A stretch of 64,000 nucleotides of DNA, taken from assembly GCF_948472415.1 (NCBI RefSeq), contig NZ_OX419519.1, positions 682,001 through 746,000 of the forward strand. Direction: 5' to 3'. The position numbers were made by a program, and so were the translations under genes. The DNA is from Kitasatospora fiedleri (GTDB lineage: Bacteria; Actinomycetota; Actinomycetes; Streptomycetales; Streptomycetaceae). Shown here piece after piece: positions 41,689 to 50,202 of this stretch. A model generated the notes under the pieces. It worked only from the letters and a program-made list of their open reading frames with translations, did no database searches and was not told the origin of the DNA. Every line of letters starts with the position of its first letter. The first letter of the stretch is position 1.

Positions 41689-42146
41689 TCAGGCGGGGGT
41701 GATCCGCCCGCGCCAGCCGCCGTTCTCCACGCCGCGCTCTTCGATGAAGGACTTGAAGCGGTCGAGGTCACCGCTCACCCGACGGTCGACCATGCCGAGG
41801 GCGTCGGCGGCGTGCTCGGCCATGCCCTGGGGGTCGTAGTCCATCGCCAGGCGCACCTCGCAGCGCGTGTCGCCGAGCGGGGTGAAGCTGACCGTGCCCT
41901 TCTGCTGGACGTCGCCGCCGACGGTCCGCCAGGCGATCTTCTGGTCGGGCAGCTGGTCGATGATCTCGGTGTCGAACTCCCGGGTCACCCCGGCGATCTT
42001 CGTCCGCCAGTGGTTGTGCCGCTCGTCGATCTGCACCACCTGCTCGACGCCGTCCATGAAGTGGGGAAGTCCTCGAACTGCGTCCACTGGTCGTACGCGG
42101 TGTGCAGGGGGACGTCCACCTCGACGGTCTTCTGGACCATGCTCAT
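41689..42146 (-). CDS. SRPBCC-family (polyketide cyclase/COQ10-like) protein (frameshifted)
   Basis: About 151 residues, beginning MSMVQKTVEVDVPL with GGAGGAG 6 nt upstream. It has the START/Bet v1-like layout: an N-terminal strand, a short DFPHFM turn, then a run of strands (HNHWRTKIAGVTREFDTEI, QKIAWRTVGGD) and a long C-terminal helix (GDLDRFKSFIEERG). Proteins of this kind bind lipophilic ligands in a cavity. The frame changes near 42066 where a G run appears one base short. It stands alone downstream of the sigma-factor operon. Confidence 0.82.
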
Positions 42147-42400
42147 GCGTGCTCCTCCGTTTCACGTTTCGGTCGTTTGCGTACGGGCCTGGCAGGCGCC
42201 TGACCGGTTCGCCCCGGATCAAACGCTTCCGTCCGTTTCGCCGCCGGACCGGCCGCCAGGGCGCGGTCGAGCAGCGCGCGGAGGTCACCCGAGTCACCTC
42301 GGCGCACGTGACCACCGCCTCGGCTCCGAGAACGCGGCACGGCCCCGGCGGGCGGGACCGCTCCTTGCTTCCGCTGCGACACCGCGTTCAGGCACCGCGT

Positions 42401-42887
42401 TCAGGGTTCCGCCGGGGGGCGGACGATCTCCAGCCACACCGTCTTCCCGCCGCCCACCGCCGGTTCGCTGCCCCACGCGGCGGCCAGCCGGTCGACCACC
42501 CGCAGCCCGTGCCCGCCGGGCCGGGCGGGCTCCACGGGCGGGCGCAGCACCGGGGGGCGGTCGTCGGCGTCCCGGACGGCGACCCGCAGCAGCGGCCCGT
42601 ACCTGGTCAGTTCCAGCGTGTAGGGCCCGGCGGCGTGTTGGCAGGCGTTGGTCACCAGTTCGCTGGTCATCAGCAGGACGTCCTGGGCGGCGGCCCGGGT
42701 GCCCTCGTCCGGCGCGGCCAGCCAGCCCCAGGTCCGCAGCGCGCCACGGGTGAACTCCCGGCTCCGGGCGACCGCCCCGGGCGCGGCGGCCAGCGGCAGG
42801 CACCGCGCGCTCCGGCCCGGCGGGGACCGGCCCGGCGGGGGCGGCGGAGTAGGCCGGGTCGGCGGGGTCGGCGGGGTGCGCAGCCAT
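42401..42887 (-). CDS. Anti-sigma factor, RsbW/SpoIIAB-like ATPase (likely frameshifted N-terminus)
   Basis: The C-terminal two thirds are an HATPase_c serine-kinase fold: MTSELVTNACQHAAG (N-box), VRDADDRPP (G1-like) and PGGHGLRVVDRLAAAWGS (G2). The most natural start, ATG 42887, overlaps the STAS gene stop by one base (TGATG), but it is one frame off the kinase fold, so a base is probably missing near 42830 in the Pro/Gly-rich N-terminus. It would sequester the sigma factor encoded upstream and phosphorylate the STAS partner. A 13-bp direct repeat (CACCGCGTTCAGG) spans the stop codon. Confidence 0.8.
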
Positions 42888-43336
42888 CACGGGGCCCCGG
42901 GCGGGTCGTCCGCGCCGGACGTACCGGCCTCCGCCGGTCCGCCGGGCTCCGCCGGTTCTCCCGGATCCGCCGCGAGCGCGTCCTCGACGGTGGGGTGAAT
43001 GGCCAGCACCTCGTCCGCGCCGGTGATCTCCAGCAGGCGGCCGACCACCCGCCCGGGCGCGGCCAGCAGCAGCGGCAGGCCGGTCCGCCGGGCGGCGGCG
43101 TGGGCGCGCAGCAACAGGTTGAGGCCGGTGGAGTCGCAGAAGAGGCAGTCCACCACCACCCGTCCGGGCCGGTCGTCGACCGCCTGTTCCAGCGCGTCCA
43201 GGAGGGGTTCGACGCTGTCGTGGTCGAGTTCGCCCTCGGGCCGCACCACGAGCGCGCCGGGCGGGTGGCGCAGCACGACGGTGAGCGGGGTGACGGTGAG
43301 CGGGACACCGGGGCCCGGGCCGGGCTGTGCGTCCAC
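42887..43336 (-). CDS. Anti-sigma factor antagonist (STAS domain, RsbV/SpoIIAA-like)
   Basis: A 149-residue STAS protein with VVVDCLFCDSTGLNLLLRA, where the Ser of DSTGLN is the site that the anti-sigma kinase phosphorylates. The strand LVVRPEGELDHDSVEPL precedes it as in family members. Extra Pro-rich N-terminal and Glu/Pro/Gly-rich C-terminal tails (about 35 residues at the C end) are unusual. It sits between the sigma gene (82 nt away) and the anti-sigma gene (1-nt overlap), completing a partner-switching module. Confidence 0.92.
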   Translation of the reverse strand: MDAQPGPGPGVPLTVTPLTVVLRHPPGALVVRPEGELDHDSVEPLLDALEQAVDDRPGRVVVDCLFCDSTGLNLLLRAHAAARRTGLPLLLAAPGRVVGRLLEITGADEVLAIHPTVEDALAADPGEPAEPGGPAEAGTSGADDPPGAP

Positions 43337-43418
43337 GTGCGAACACCTCCTGCCGTTCGGCGTCGGCTCCTCGTCCCCCGGGTGGCACGGTCTCGCGGCT
43401 ACCCGGGCGGCCCGGACC

Positions 43419-44315
43419 TCAATCAGCCGCGCCGTGCACCGCGCACCCGGCCTCCTCCTCGCCCGGCTCGCCGGGTATGCCGTCGGCGTCCGCCTCGCCC
43501 CGCTCCTCCCCGGCCGCGCCCTCGATCTCGGCGCGCAGTCCGGCGAGGGTGGCGGAGAGGATACGGGAGACGTGCATCTGGGAGACGCCGATCTCGGCGG
43601 CGATCTCGTTCTGGGTGAGCCCGCCCCAGAACCGCAGCAGCAGGACGGCGCGCTCCCGTTCGGGCAGTCGGCTGATGAACGGCTTGGCCATCACCCGGAG
43701 TTCGGCGACCTCCAGTTCGGGGTCGCAGCCGCCGAGCCGGTTGATCAGCGCGCTGCCGCTGTCGTCGGAGTCCTCGTCGCGCAGCGAGTCGAGCGAGTCG
43801 CAGCGGCAGAGCCGGCCGGCGTCGATCCCCTCGGCGGCCTCCTCCTCGGTGACGTGCAGTTCCTCGGCGAGTTCGGCGGTGTCGGGCAGCCGGCCGAGGC
43901 TCTGTTCGAGCCGGTCGGAGGCGCGGGCGGCGGCCAGGTAGCGCTCCTGCACGCTGCGCGGGACGCGCAGCGGCCACGAGGTGTCGCGGAAGAACCGCTT
44001 GATCTCGCCGGAGACGGTGGGGATCGCGTACGTGACGAACTCGACGCCGCGCTCCGGGTCGAAGCCGTCGACGGCCTTGATCAGCCCGACGGTGCCGACC
44101 TGGATGATGTCGTCGAGCTCCTCGGGGCGGTGCCGGAACCGGGCGGCGACGAACCGCACCAGCGGCATGTTCAGCTCGATCAGGGTGCCGCGGACGTAGC
44201 TGTGGGCGGGGTCCTCGGGGGGCAGTTCGGCCAGTCGGGCGAACAGCGCGTCGCTGAGCCGGCGCGCCTCGTACTTGCCCATCGCCCGCATCTCCCGCCG
44301 GGTGGGCCGGTGCAT
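43419..44315 (-). CDS. RNA polymerase sigma factor, SigB/F/G stress/sporulation family
   Basis: About 298 residues from ATG 44315, which has GAGG 8 nt upstream; earlier in-frame ATGs at 44414 and 44510 lack a proper site. Region 2 is clear (MPLVRFVAARFRHRPEELDDIIQVGTVG, FVTYAIPTVSGEIKRFFRD), as are region 3 (SVQERYLAA...LGRLPDTAELAEELHVTEEE) and region 4 (LPERERAVLLLRFWGGLTQNEIAAEIGVSQMHVSRIL). The QMHVSRIL helix is the -35 reader of the SigB/F group. Followed by its own antagonist and anti-sigma genes, so its activity is set by partner switching. The acidic C-terminal tail is longer than usual. Confidence 0.93.
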   Translation of the reverse strand: MHRPTRREMRAMGKYEARRLSDALFARLAELPPEDPAHSYVRGTLIELNMPLVRFVAARFRHRPEELDDIIQVGTVGLIKAVDGFDPERGVEFVTYAIPTVSGEIKRFFRDTSWPLRVPRSVQERYLAAARASDRLEQSLGRLPDTAELAEELHVTEEEAAEGIDAGRLCRCDSLDSLRDEDSDDSGSALINRLGGCDPELEVAELRVMAKPFISRLPERERAVLLLRFWGGLTQNEIAAEIGVSQMHVSRILSATLAGLRAEIEGAAGEERGEADADGIPGEPGEEEAGCAVHGAAD

Positions 44316-44755
44316 CGGGTCGACCTCGGCCGTCCCTGGTCCGGGGGTGGACGCGGGGCGCTGCCGGACGCGGGGATGCCGCGCAGAGTGGACGTGGTGG
44401 TCACGGGGAGTCATCTCCGGGGAACGGTGGGACCCTCCCTGACGCGCGGACTGCGGCGTGCCGGGCTCCGGACGGTGGAAGAACCCCGTCCGGGACTCGG
44501 TGGGCCGCACGGCGGCAGGGCGGGCGGAGAACCGTGGAACCCGGCTTCTTCAGGCGACGGCTCCCAGCACGCGGCTCGCGGCTCGCATGCCGTGGGGTGA
44601 CGGACCCCTGCGGGTCGGCCGCGCCGGGCGGTGCGCCCGGCATGGCGACCTATTCCTACCCCCGTCCGGCCGCCGCGAACCGGATTCCCCCGATTCACCC
44701 GCCTTGATCCGGGTATGCGGGCCGGTGAACCGTCCGCGACGAGAGGAGTCCGACC
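44316..44755. other. 440-nt divergent intergenic region
   Basis: Lies between the sigma-factor operon (-) and the Rho_N-like gene (+). An 8-bp hairpin, GCCGGGCG-GTG-CGCCCGGC, is at 44623-44641. A GGGTAT at 44710-44715 resembles the -10 of SigB-type promoters and would read toward the Rho_N-like gene, but no convincing -35 is seen. No gene is evident. Confidence 0.5.
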
Positions 44756-45079
44756 ATGCCCGCCGGATCGAGCCCCAAGCGGGAGCGGCAGTACGAGCAC
44801 ATCAAGGAGAGCCAGCTGGAGCGGGGGTCGAGCGAGAAGCGCGCCGAGGAGATCGCCGCCCGCACGGTCAACAAGGAGCGCGCCCGGCACGGCGAGAGCC
44901 GGACGGCCAGCCGCAGCTCCCTCCACGACGTCTCCTCCGGCCACCGGGGCGGCAAGCGCTCGCACCGCGGCGCCGGCGGCCCGACGTACGACCAGCTGTA
45001 CAACGAGGCGCGGCAGCGCGGCGTCAAGGGCCGCTCGAAGATGAACAAGGACCAGCTCGCGCACGCCCTGGGGCGGTGA
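44756..45079 (+). CDS. Small basic protein with C-terminal Rho_N/SAP-like domain
   Basis: A 107-residue highly charged protein (KRERQYEHIKESQLERGSSEKRAEEIAARTVNKERARHG) ending in YDQLYNEARQRGVKGRSKMNKDQLAHALG, the helix-extended-loop-helix pattern of Rho N-terminal/SAP-like nucleic-acid-binding domains. Similar proteins in streptomycetes are often labelled plasmid stabilisation proteins, without shown function. GAGAGGAG lies 7 nt before the ATG. It probably binds nucleic acid. Beside the sigma operon, so it may belong to the stress response (inference). Confidence 0.8.
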   Translation: MPAGSSPKRERQYEHIKESQLERGSSEKRAEEIAARTVNKERARHGESRTASRSSLHDVSSGHRGGKRSHRGAGGPTYDQLYNEARQRGVKGRSKMNKDQLAHALGR

Positions 45080-45084
45080 CCGCG

Positions 45085-45342
45085 ATGACCATCCCGATGC
45101 CCGCCGACCCGGACGTCCGGCCGCCCGACCCGCCCGACGTCCCGCCCCGGCCGACCGACCCGCCCGGCCCGTTCTCCCCGGTCCCGCCCGACCCGCAGCC
45201 CCCGAACCCCGGTCCCCCCGGTCCCGGCCGCCCCGATCCCCTCCCGGACCCGCAGCCGCCGGGCCGCCCCGGCCCCCCGCTCCACCCCGACCCGCAGCCC
45301 GAACCCACCCCGCAACCCAGCCCCCCACCACCGGGCCCGTAA
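45085..45342 (+). CDS. Proline-rich hypothetical protein
   Basis: An 85-residue open frame begins 5 nt after the previous stop (ATG 45085) and ends with TAA just before a strong hairpin. Almost half the residues are Pro, with PDP, PPD and PQP repeats and few hydrophobics, so it would be an unstructured peptide. The position and downstream terminator favour translation with the preceding gene, but the composition could arise by chance in such C-rich DNA. Confidence 0.45.
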   Translation: MTIPMPADPDVRPPDPPDVPPRPTDPPGPFSPVPPDPQPPNPGPPGPGRPDPLPDPQPPGRPGPPLHPDPQPEPTPQPSPPPPGP

Positions 45343-45358
45343 CCCCAGGCACCCCGCC

Positions 45359-45389
45359 CCGCCCCGCCCCATCCGGCAGGGCGGGGCGG
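45359..45389 (+). terminator. Hairpin terminator
   Basis: An 11-bp perfect stem (CCGCCCCGCCC with GGGCGGGGCGG) and a 9-nt loop, 16 nt after the proline-rich frame. Confidence 0.75.
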
Positions 45390-45708
45390 TCGTCGTCAGC
45401 CCCGGGGCCACCGGGGCCGCGTCGGGCGCCGGTCGGCCGTCCTCTTCGAGCCCGTCCTGCTCGACCTCCGCCGGCTCGCCCGGTCCGAGGGGTCCAGCCG
45501 CTGTTACGGCTTCTCACGGGGGTGACGGCCCTTCACGGACAGGTGTGCGGCGCACGGCGCTCCGGGCGCGACACTCCGGGCGGGAAAACCGGTCGCGTCC
45601 GGCCGCTCCCCCGGGTACGGTCACGGGCGGGTCCGCGCCGCGGCGGCCGTGGGGCCGCAGGGGTGCGGACGAGTCGTCACATCCCCTCAGCGGAAGCAGG
45701 TTCGGTCG
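45390..45708. other. Intergenic region without a clear gene
   Basis: Between the hairpin and the VOC gene. I see no convincing coding frame, promoter or large repeat. The last 20 nt supply a GGAAGCAGG ribosome-binding region for the next gene. Confidence 0.5.
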
Positions 45709-46089
45709 ATGGCGTGTCGGATCAGTGAACTCGTACTCGGCTGCCGGGAACCCGAGGTCCTGGCGCGGTTCTGGTGCGAGGTGCTGGACTTCGTGGTGCT
45801 CGGCCGCGAGGACGACGGCAGCGTCGAGATCGGCCCGCGCGAGGGCTTCGGCGGCGCGCAGCCGACGCTGTTCCTGAGCGCCCGGGCCGAGCCGGAGCCC
45901 GGCAAGTCCCGGCTGCACATCGACGTCAACCCGACCGACCGGGACCAGGACGCCGAGCTGGAGCGACTGCTCGCCCTCGGCGCCCGCCCGGCCGACATCG
46001 GGCAGACCGGCGAGGAGTCCTGGCACGTCCTGGTGGACCCCGAGGGCAACGAGTTCTGCCTGCTCAAGGCCCGCATCAAGGAGCTCTGA
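45709..46089 (+). CDS. VOC/glyoxalase-like domain protein
   Basis: 126 residues from ATG 45709 with GGAAGCAGG upstream. Single vicinal-oxygen-chelate domain: ISELVLGCREPEVLARFWCEVLDF opens the first beta-alpha-beta unit, SRLHIDVNPTDRDQDAELERLLALGARPADIG the second, and SWHVLVDPEGNEFCLL the end, with the usual metal-side His and Glu positions. Such proteins may be dioxygenases, glyoxalases or resistance proteins; the substrate cannot be inferred. Monocistronic. Confidence 0.87.
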   Translation: MACRISELVLGCREPEVLARFWCEVLDFVVLGREDDGSVEIGPREGFGGAQPTLFLSARAEPEPGKSRLHIDVNPTDRDQDAELERLLALGARPADIGQTGEESWHVLVDPEGNEFCLLKARIKEL

Positions 46090-46114
46090 CCGCTCCCCGC
46101 CGGCCGGCCGGAGC

Positions 46115-46546
46115 TCAACCGCCCCCGAGCGGCTCGACCCGGCCGGCCCCCGGCCCCGCCGACACCCGCCCCGCACCGGCCCGTGCCCGCGCCCGGAAGA
46201 ACCGGCTCAGCGGGACGGCGGTGGCGCACACGAACAGCCCGAACAGCGTGATCGGCAGCAGCCCGACCGGCCGCAGGTGCTCCAGCGGGTGGCGCCACAC
46301 CCCGGGCAGGTTGCTCCACCGGTTGGCGGCCGGGTCCGCCACCATGACGGCCGCGCCCAGCAGCGGCCCGGACGGCCGCCCCCGGGCCACCAGCAGGGCC
46401 ACCAGCGGATCGGCCGGCAGCAGCACGTGGAGGAGGAACCGGCTCGCCGGCGGCCGGCCCCGGTAGGTGTGCACCCCACCGCAGAACGCCGCGTACCCGT
46501 GCGCCCCGGCCCCTCGACGGACCCCGCCACGTACCCGATCCGGCAC
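46115..46546 (-). CDS. Small membrane protein, unknown function
   Basis: About 143 residues if started at GTG 46546. Hydrophobic segments surround FLLHVLLPADPLVALLVA, GPLLGAAVMVADPAANRWSN and LLPITLFGLFVCATAVPL, suggesting three to four membrane spans, and the C-terminal tail is Arg/Gly-rich. An overlapping ATG at 46548 is one frame off, so a base may be missing near 46515. No ribosome-binding site is obvious. Family not recognised. Confidence 0.5.
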   Translation of the reverse strand: MPDRVRGGVRRGAGAHGYAAFCGGVHTYRGRPPASRFLLHVLLPADPLVALLVARGRPSGPLLGAAVMVADPAANRWSNLPGVWRHPLEHLRPVGLLPITLFGLFVCATAVPLSRFFRARARAGAGRVSAGPGAGRVEPLGGG

Positions 46547-46850
46547 ATCTGCGGCCGGCCCGGCCGCGCCCCCTCCGCATACCGCCCACCCCGGGCCCCG
46601 CCGCCCCCGCTCTCCCCGGGTTTCCGTTCCGGCCGGGCGGTCGGACGACCCGGCGGCGGTGCCGTCGGGCGGGCTGGAGGGGCGTGCCGTACCGCACCGT
46701 GGCCGCCGTGACCGTCCCGGCGGACGCCACCCGCCGCCGCGGGGCTGATTCGGTCCGGGCGCACCGGGCAGACGCCACCGAACCAGGGGCAACCGGGCAA
46801 CGGACCCCACGGGACGAAGAAGCAACGGAGCTAGCGAAAGGACCTGGACC
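46547..46850. other. Divergent intergenic region
   Basis: Between the small membrane gene (-) and the next membrane gene (+). Very C/G-rich, no clear coding frame. The GAAAGGACC ribosome-binding site for the gene at 46851 is at the right edge. Confidence 0.5.
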
Positions 46851-47222
46851 ATGCTGCTGCTCGGACTTCTGCTGTTCGCGGCGTCCGGTGCGTTCGCGGG
46901 CCTGCTGATCGCCGACAACCTCGGCGGCGGGCCCGAGACGGGCGTCACCGTGCTCGGCCACCAGATCGCCACCATGAGCACCCTCGGCGCGTTCCTGGCC
47001 GGGCTGGCACTCGCGCTGATCTTCTGCGCCGGGCTCGCCCTGATGCGCGGCGGCCTGCGCTGGCGCCGCCACCACCGGGCGGCTCCCGTGCAGGACACCC
47101 CCGTGGCGCTGGACCACACCGCCGAATCGGGTGCCACCAGGGCGGACCTGTCGTCCGCCGACCGGCCCACGACGACGACCCAGCGCCCGCAGGGCCGCCC
47201 GCGCCACCGCTTCACGCACTGA
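46851..47222 (+). CDS. Small two-helix membrane protein
   Basis: A 123-residue protein with TM helices at about residues 2-22 (LLLGLLLFAASGAFAGLLIA) and 43-64 (TLGAFLAGLALALIFCAGLA), then a basic, Thr/Arg-rich cytosolic tail. GAAAGGA lies 8 nt before the ATG. Family not firmly recognised; similar small proteins accompany CsbD genes in streptomycetes and may be general-stress proteins. It lies 100 nt upstream of csbD in the same direction. Confidence 0.72.
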   Translation: MLLLGLLLFAASGAFAGLLIADNLGGGPETGVTVLGHQIATMSTLGAFLAGLALALIFCAGLALMRGGLRWRRHHRAAPVQDTPVALDHTAESGATRADLSSADRPTTTTQRPQGRPRHRFTH

Positions 47223-47277
47223 CGGGGCCGCCGCCGCCCGACGACCCCGCCCCCGTGACCGGACGGAACGGGCGCAG

Positions 47278-47303
47278 GAAACGACCGCACGAAACGACCG
47301 CAC
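47278..47303. repeat. 13-bp perfect tandem duplication
   Basis: GAAACGACCGCAC twice in tandem, in the leader just upstream of the CsbD gene ribosome-binding site. Confidence 0.85.
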
Positions 47304-47322
47304 GATCGAGGAGGACCGACCC

Positions 47323-47532
47323 ATGAGTGACGCATCCGACCGCATGAAGCACAAGGCCCAGGAGGCCGTCGGCGCGGCGAAGGAGAAGACCGGTGCCGCG
47401 ACCGGGAACGACCGACTGGAGAACGAGGGCCGCGGCGACCAGGCCGAGTCCCAGGCGAAGCAGGGCGTCGACAAGGCCAAGGACCGGATCGCCGAAGGCG
47501 TGGACAAGGTCAAGGGCGCCTTCAAGCGCTGA
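47323..47532 (+). CDS. CsbD-family general stress protein
   Basis: A 69-residue, highly charged, Lys/Glu-rich protein with the CsbD pattern DRMKHKAQEAVGAAKEKTG, then GNDRLENEGRGDQAESQAKQGVDKAKD. CsbD genes belong to sigma-B-type regulons in Gram-positive bacteria; the molecular function is unknown. ATG 47323 is chosen because of the GAGGAGG just upstream and the family length; a longer upstream frame is a shadow. A strong terminator follows. Confidence 0.92.
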   Translation: MSDASDRMKHKAQEAVGAAKEKTGAATGNDRLENEGRGDQAESQAKQGVDKAKDRIAEGVDKVKGAFKR

Positions 47533-47543
47533 GCCCGCACCCC

Positions 47544-47578
47544 GGCCGCCGCCCGTCGAACACCGACGGGCGGCGGCC
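47544..47578 (+). terminator. Hairpin terminator after csbD
   Basis: A perfect 15-bp stem (GGCCGCCGCCCGTCG) with a 5-nt loop, 11 nt after the CsbD stop. Confidence 0.87.
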
Positions 47579-47967
47579 GATCCGTGTCGGCGCTCCGGCG
47601 GCCCTCCGCCGGATTCACCGAGGTCAAGTACAGGTCAAGGGTGGTCCAGGTCGAGACAAAATGGGTGTTCACCCGCCGGTTCGGTGGCGGATTTCCGGCA
47701 GTTCGGCCCCCGTCCCCACCCTCCACCGGCGCGATGTTCCGCATCCGCTCCGGCGCTTGACCACGGAACCGCCGACCGGGCCACCAACTCCACCTCACCA
47801 GAGGCGACTTGACACCCCCATCCCGCCACCGCGGCTACCGGCGATTTCCGACCGCGTTTTCAGGAAACACCCAGCATCCCCCCGCTGCCGCAATTCCGGG
47901 TAGGCTGCGCGGAATTGCGCCGGGCGAAGGGGCCGGACGCGGTGGCACGGGGAGACGAGGGGGAGCT
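47579..47967. other. Intergenic region upstream of the WXG100 operon
   Basis: Comparatively A/T-richer patches (for example around 47650 and 47850) suggest a promoter zone for the operon at 47968. I cannot identify a specific -35/-10 pair. No gene seen. Confidence 0.45.
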
Positions 47968-48267
47968 GTGGCCCAGGGGGCGTTCCGGGTGGAGGCCGAC
48001 GAGCTCGGCCGGGTGTCGAAGGAGCTCGCCGAGGCGAACGGCAGCATGGGGGGCGCGATGCACGCCCTGGGCCGGACTTCGCCGCAGGTGACCGGGCACC
48101 GTGAACTGGACAGTGCGTGCGCGGCGTTCGCCGACGACTGGAAGTACGGGCTGAAGCAGCTCAACGAGACGCTGCACGCGATCAGCGAGGGCCTGGACGT
48201 GACCGTGCGGGCGTACCGGGAGACCGACGAGACGGTGCGCCGGATGATGGCGGGGGAGGCCGTCTGA
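47968..48267 (+). CDS. WXG100/ESAT-6-like small protein
   Basis: A 99-residue helical protein started at GTG 47968 after an AGGGGGAG site. It has a helix-turn-helix hairpin layout with DDWKYGLKQLNETLHAISEGL in the second helix, where the W-x-G-like turn is replaced by W-K-Y-G. Such small secreted proteins pair with larger WXG-family partners and leave by type VII secretion. The stop overlaps the next start (TGATG), so the two should be made together. Confidence 0.75.
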   Translation: MAQGAFRVEADELGRVSKELAEANGSMGGAMHALGRTSPQVTGHRELDSACAAFADDWKYGLKQLNETLHAISEGLDVTVRAYRETDETVRRMMAGEAV

Positions 48268-49478
48268 TGTCGACCCTCCCGTTCCCGGCCTGGGCCGCGC
48301 CGACCGATCGCGACGGCTTCGACGCGCTCGGCTTCGACCCGGCGCCCGGCAGCCTGCCCGGCATCGACGAGCTGGTCCGGGACCTCCGGCAGGCCGCGAA
48401 GGAGTTGGAGGACGCCCGGAACAGCGTGAACCGGGCGTCCTGCGGCGGCGGGGCCTGGCAGGGCGAGGCGGCGGACGCGTTCTCCGCCCGGATCGCCGAG
48501 CTGCCCGGCCGACTCGACGTCGCCCACGCCTCGTTCGACTCGGCGTACACCGCGCTGGCGGGCTGGCGCGACCAGCTCGCCACCCTGCAGCGCACCGCCG
48601 CCGACCAGGAGGAGCAGGCCCGGGCGGCGAAGGCCCGGCGCGACCGGGCCGCCGACAACCCGGACCTGAAGCTGGGCGGCCTCTGGTTCCAGGAGGCGGA
48701 CCAACTCGCCGACGCCGAGGCAAGGTTGCGCAAGGCGGACGCCGAACTGCGGGCCGCCGACGCCGACTTCCAGGGGGTCGTGGCCCGGGCCGAGGCGCTG
48801 CGCGCCGAGCACGACCAACTGGCCCGGCAGGCCGCCCGGGTGGTGGCCCGGGCCGGCGAGCAGGCGCCCGACGGGTCGGGCTGGTTCGCCCACCTGATGG
48901 ACACCGTGAAGAAGGTCGCCCAGGCGCACGTCCAGCTCGCCGAGGACGCCATGGAGTGGGCCAGGTCGCACGCCAACGCGATCGCGGCGGTCGGCGACCT
49001 GCTCTCCAACGCGAGCACCCTGGTCGGCCTGGGCTCGATCGCGCTGGCCGGCGCCGGGCTGGTGTTCCCGCCGCTGGAGATCGGCGCCGCCGCGCTGAAC
49101 GCGGTCTCCATGGGCCTGTCGGGCGCCGCCCTGGTCACCCACGGGGTGGCCGCGGCGGCGGGGGCGGACGTCCCCCCGCTGAGCTTCGCGGTCGACGTGA
49201 TGGGCATGGTCCCGGTGATCGGCGAGGTCGGGAAGACCGGCAAGCTCGCCGCCTCGCTGTTCGCCCGGGAGGCGGTCGGCAACGGCGTCGCCCTGGGCGC
49301 GACCGGCATCACCCTCGACGGCTGGTCGAAGGACGCCGACGGCCTGCGGCAGTTCCTCCCCCGCGACGGTGGCCAGTGGGGCGAACTCCTGCTGGGCGGC
49401 CCGCTGCTGGTGGGCCTGGACAACGCCTGGCACGACGGCTCGGAGAAGGACGAGGCCGCTGCCCGGGACGGTCGTTGA
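48267..49478 (+). CDS. Large WXG-domain, putative type VII-secreted protein
   Basis: 403 residues. After a short leader (FPAWAAPTDRDGFDALGF) comes a long helical hairpin with GGAWQGEAADAFSARIAELP, a WXG-type turn. A coiled-coil rich in Ala/Glu/Arg spans about residues 100-200. From about residue 235 a Gly/Ala-rich hydrophobic block (LSNASTLVGLGSIALAGAGLV to LGATGITLDGW) resembles the pre-toxin region of polymorphic toxins. The protein ends soon after, with no recognisable toxin domain and no obvious break, so it may be a scaffold or a toxin-less variant. Translationally coupled to the upstream WXG100-like gene. Confidence 0.75.
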   Translation: MSTLPFPAWAAPTDRDGFDALGFDPAPGSLPGIDELVRDLRQAAKELEDARNSVNRASCGGGAWQGEAADAFSARIAELPGRLDVAHASFDSAYTALAGWRDQLATLQRTAADQEEQARAAKARRDRAADNPDLKLGGLWFQEADQLADAEARLRKADAELRAADADFQGVVARAEALRAEHDQLARQAARVVARAGEQAPDGSGWFAHLMDTVKKVAQAHVQLAEDAMEWARSHANAIAAVGDLLSNASTLVGLGSIALAGAGLVFPPLEIGAAALNAVSMGLSGAALVTHGVAAAAGADVPPLSFAVDVMGMVPVIGEVGKTGKLAASLFAREAVGNGVALGATGITLDGWSKDADGLRQFLPRDGGQWGELLLGGPLLVGLDNAWHDGSEKDEAAARDGR

Positions 49479-49551
49479 CGATGCGTCAGGACGGCACCCC
49501 GCCCGGAATCACCGCAGCGGACGAAACCACCGGAGCGACCGGAGCGGCCCG

Positions 49552-50202
49552 ATGGATCTGACCCGCACCGCGCTGCTGTTCGACGGGCGCGGGACCGTCG
49601 ACGAGCTGGTCAACTCCTTCACCCTCGACGAGCCCCAACTGCGCTGGCTCTGCTGGCTCTACGGCTACCGGCTCGAACAGCTGCGGCAGGTCGGCCGCAC
49701 CCACCACAGGCGGGTGCGGGCCGTCCTGGACCCGGACCCGGCCGCCCGGGTCCGGGGAGCCTGGATGCGCGCCCCGGACCTGCGGCCCGGCATGCCCGCG
49801 CCGGTGCCGTGGACCGGCCCGCACACCGGGTCCCCGGCCGGGTGGACGCCGCCGGGGTGGCCGCCCGGCTGCGGGCCGCTGCGGCCCGCGCCCGACCGGA
49901 TGCCCCGGGCGACTGCCGAGCAGGTCCGCTCGGAGTACCGCCCGGCGGGCCTGCTGGTGATCGGCGGCGTGCTCGGGGTGGTCGCCCTGGCCCTGGCCGC
50001 GAGCGCCCCGGTGGCGGCGGCCGCCCTGGGCGTCGTCGCGCTGGCGTTCCTGCTCGGCTACCTGCCCGCCCGGCACCACCGCGACCGGCTGGTCGCGGCG
50101 GGCGCCGACCGGCGTCCCCCGTACGACCCGCCGCCGGGCCCCGGCACCCCGCCGCCACCGCCTCCCCCGCCCGGCCCCCAGAACCGTGAGGACGACCGTT
50201 GA
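49552..50202 (+). CDS. Membrane protein of the WXG operon
   Basis: 216 residues from ATG 49552. The first 100 residues are soluble (DELVNSFTLDEPQLRWLCWLYGYRLEQL), followed by a Pro/Gly-rich stretch, two adjacent membrane helices at about residues 140-180 (LLVIGGVLGVVALALAASAPV and AAALGVVALAFLLGYL) and a Pro-rich tail. Its stop overlaps the next start (TTGA). Function unknown; its place suggests a membrane partner for the secreted proteins. A 26-codon open frame at 49481-49561 just upstream is probably not a gene. Confidence 0.7.
   Translation: MDLTRTALLFDGRGTVDELVNSFTLDEPQLRWLCWLYGYRLEQLRQVGRTHHRRVRAVLDPDPAARVRGAWMRAPDLRPGMPAPVPWTGPHTGSPAGWTPPGWPPGCGPLRPAPDRMPRATAEQVRSEYRPAGLLVIGGVLGVVALALAASAPVAAAALGVVALAFLLGYLPARHHRDRLVAAGADRRPPYDPPPGPGTPPPPPPPPGPQNREDDR

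Noticed and set aside
49481..49561. A 26-codon open frame between the two WXG-operon genes
   Set aside because: It has no ribosome-binding site and ends within the start of the next gene in another frame; chance is enough.
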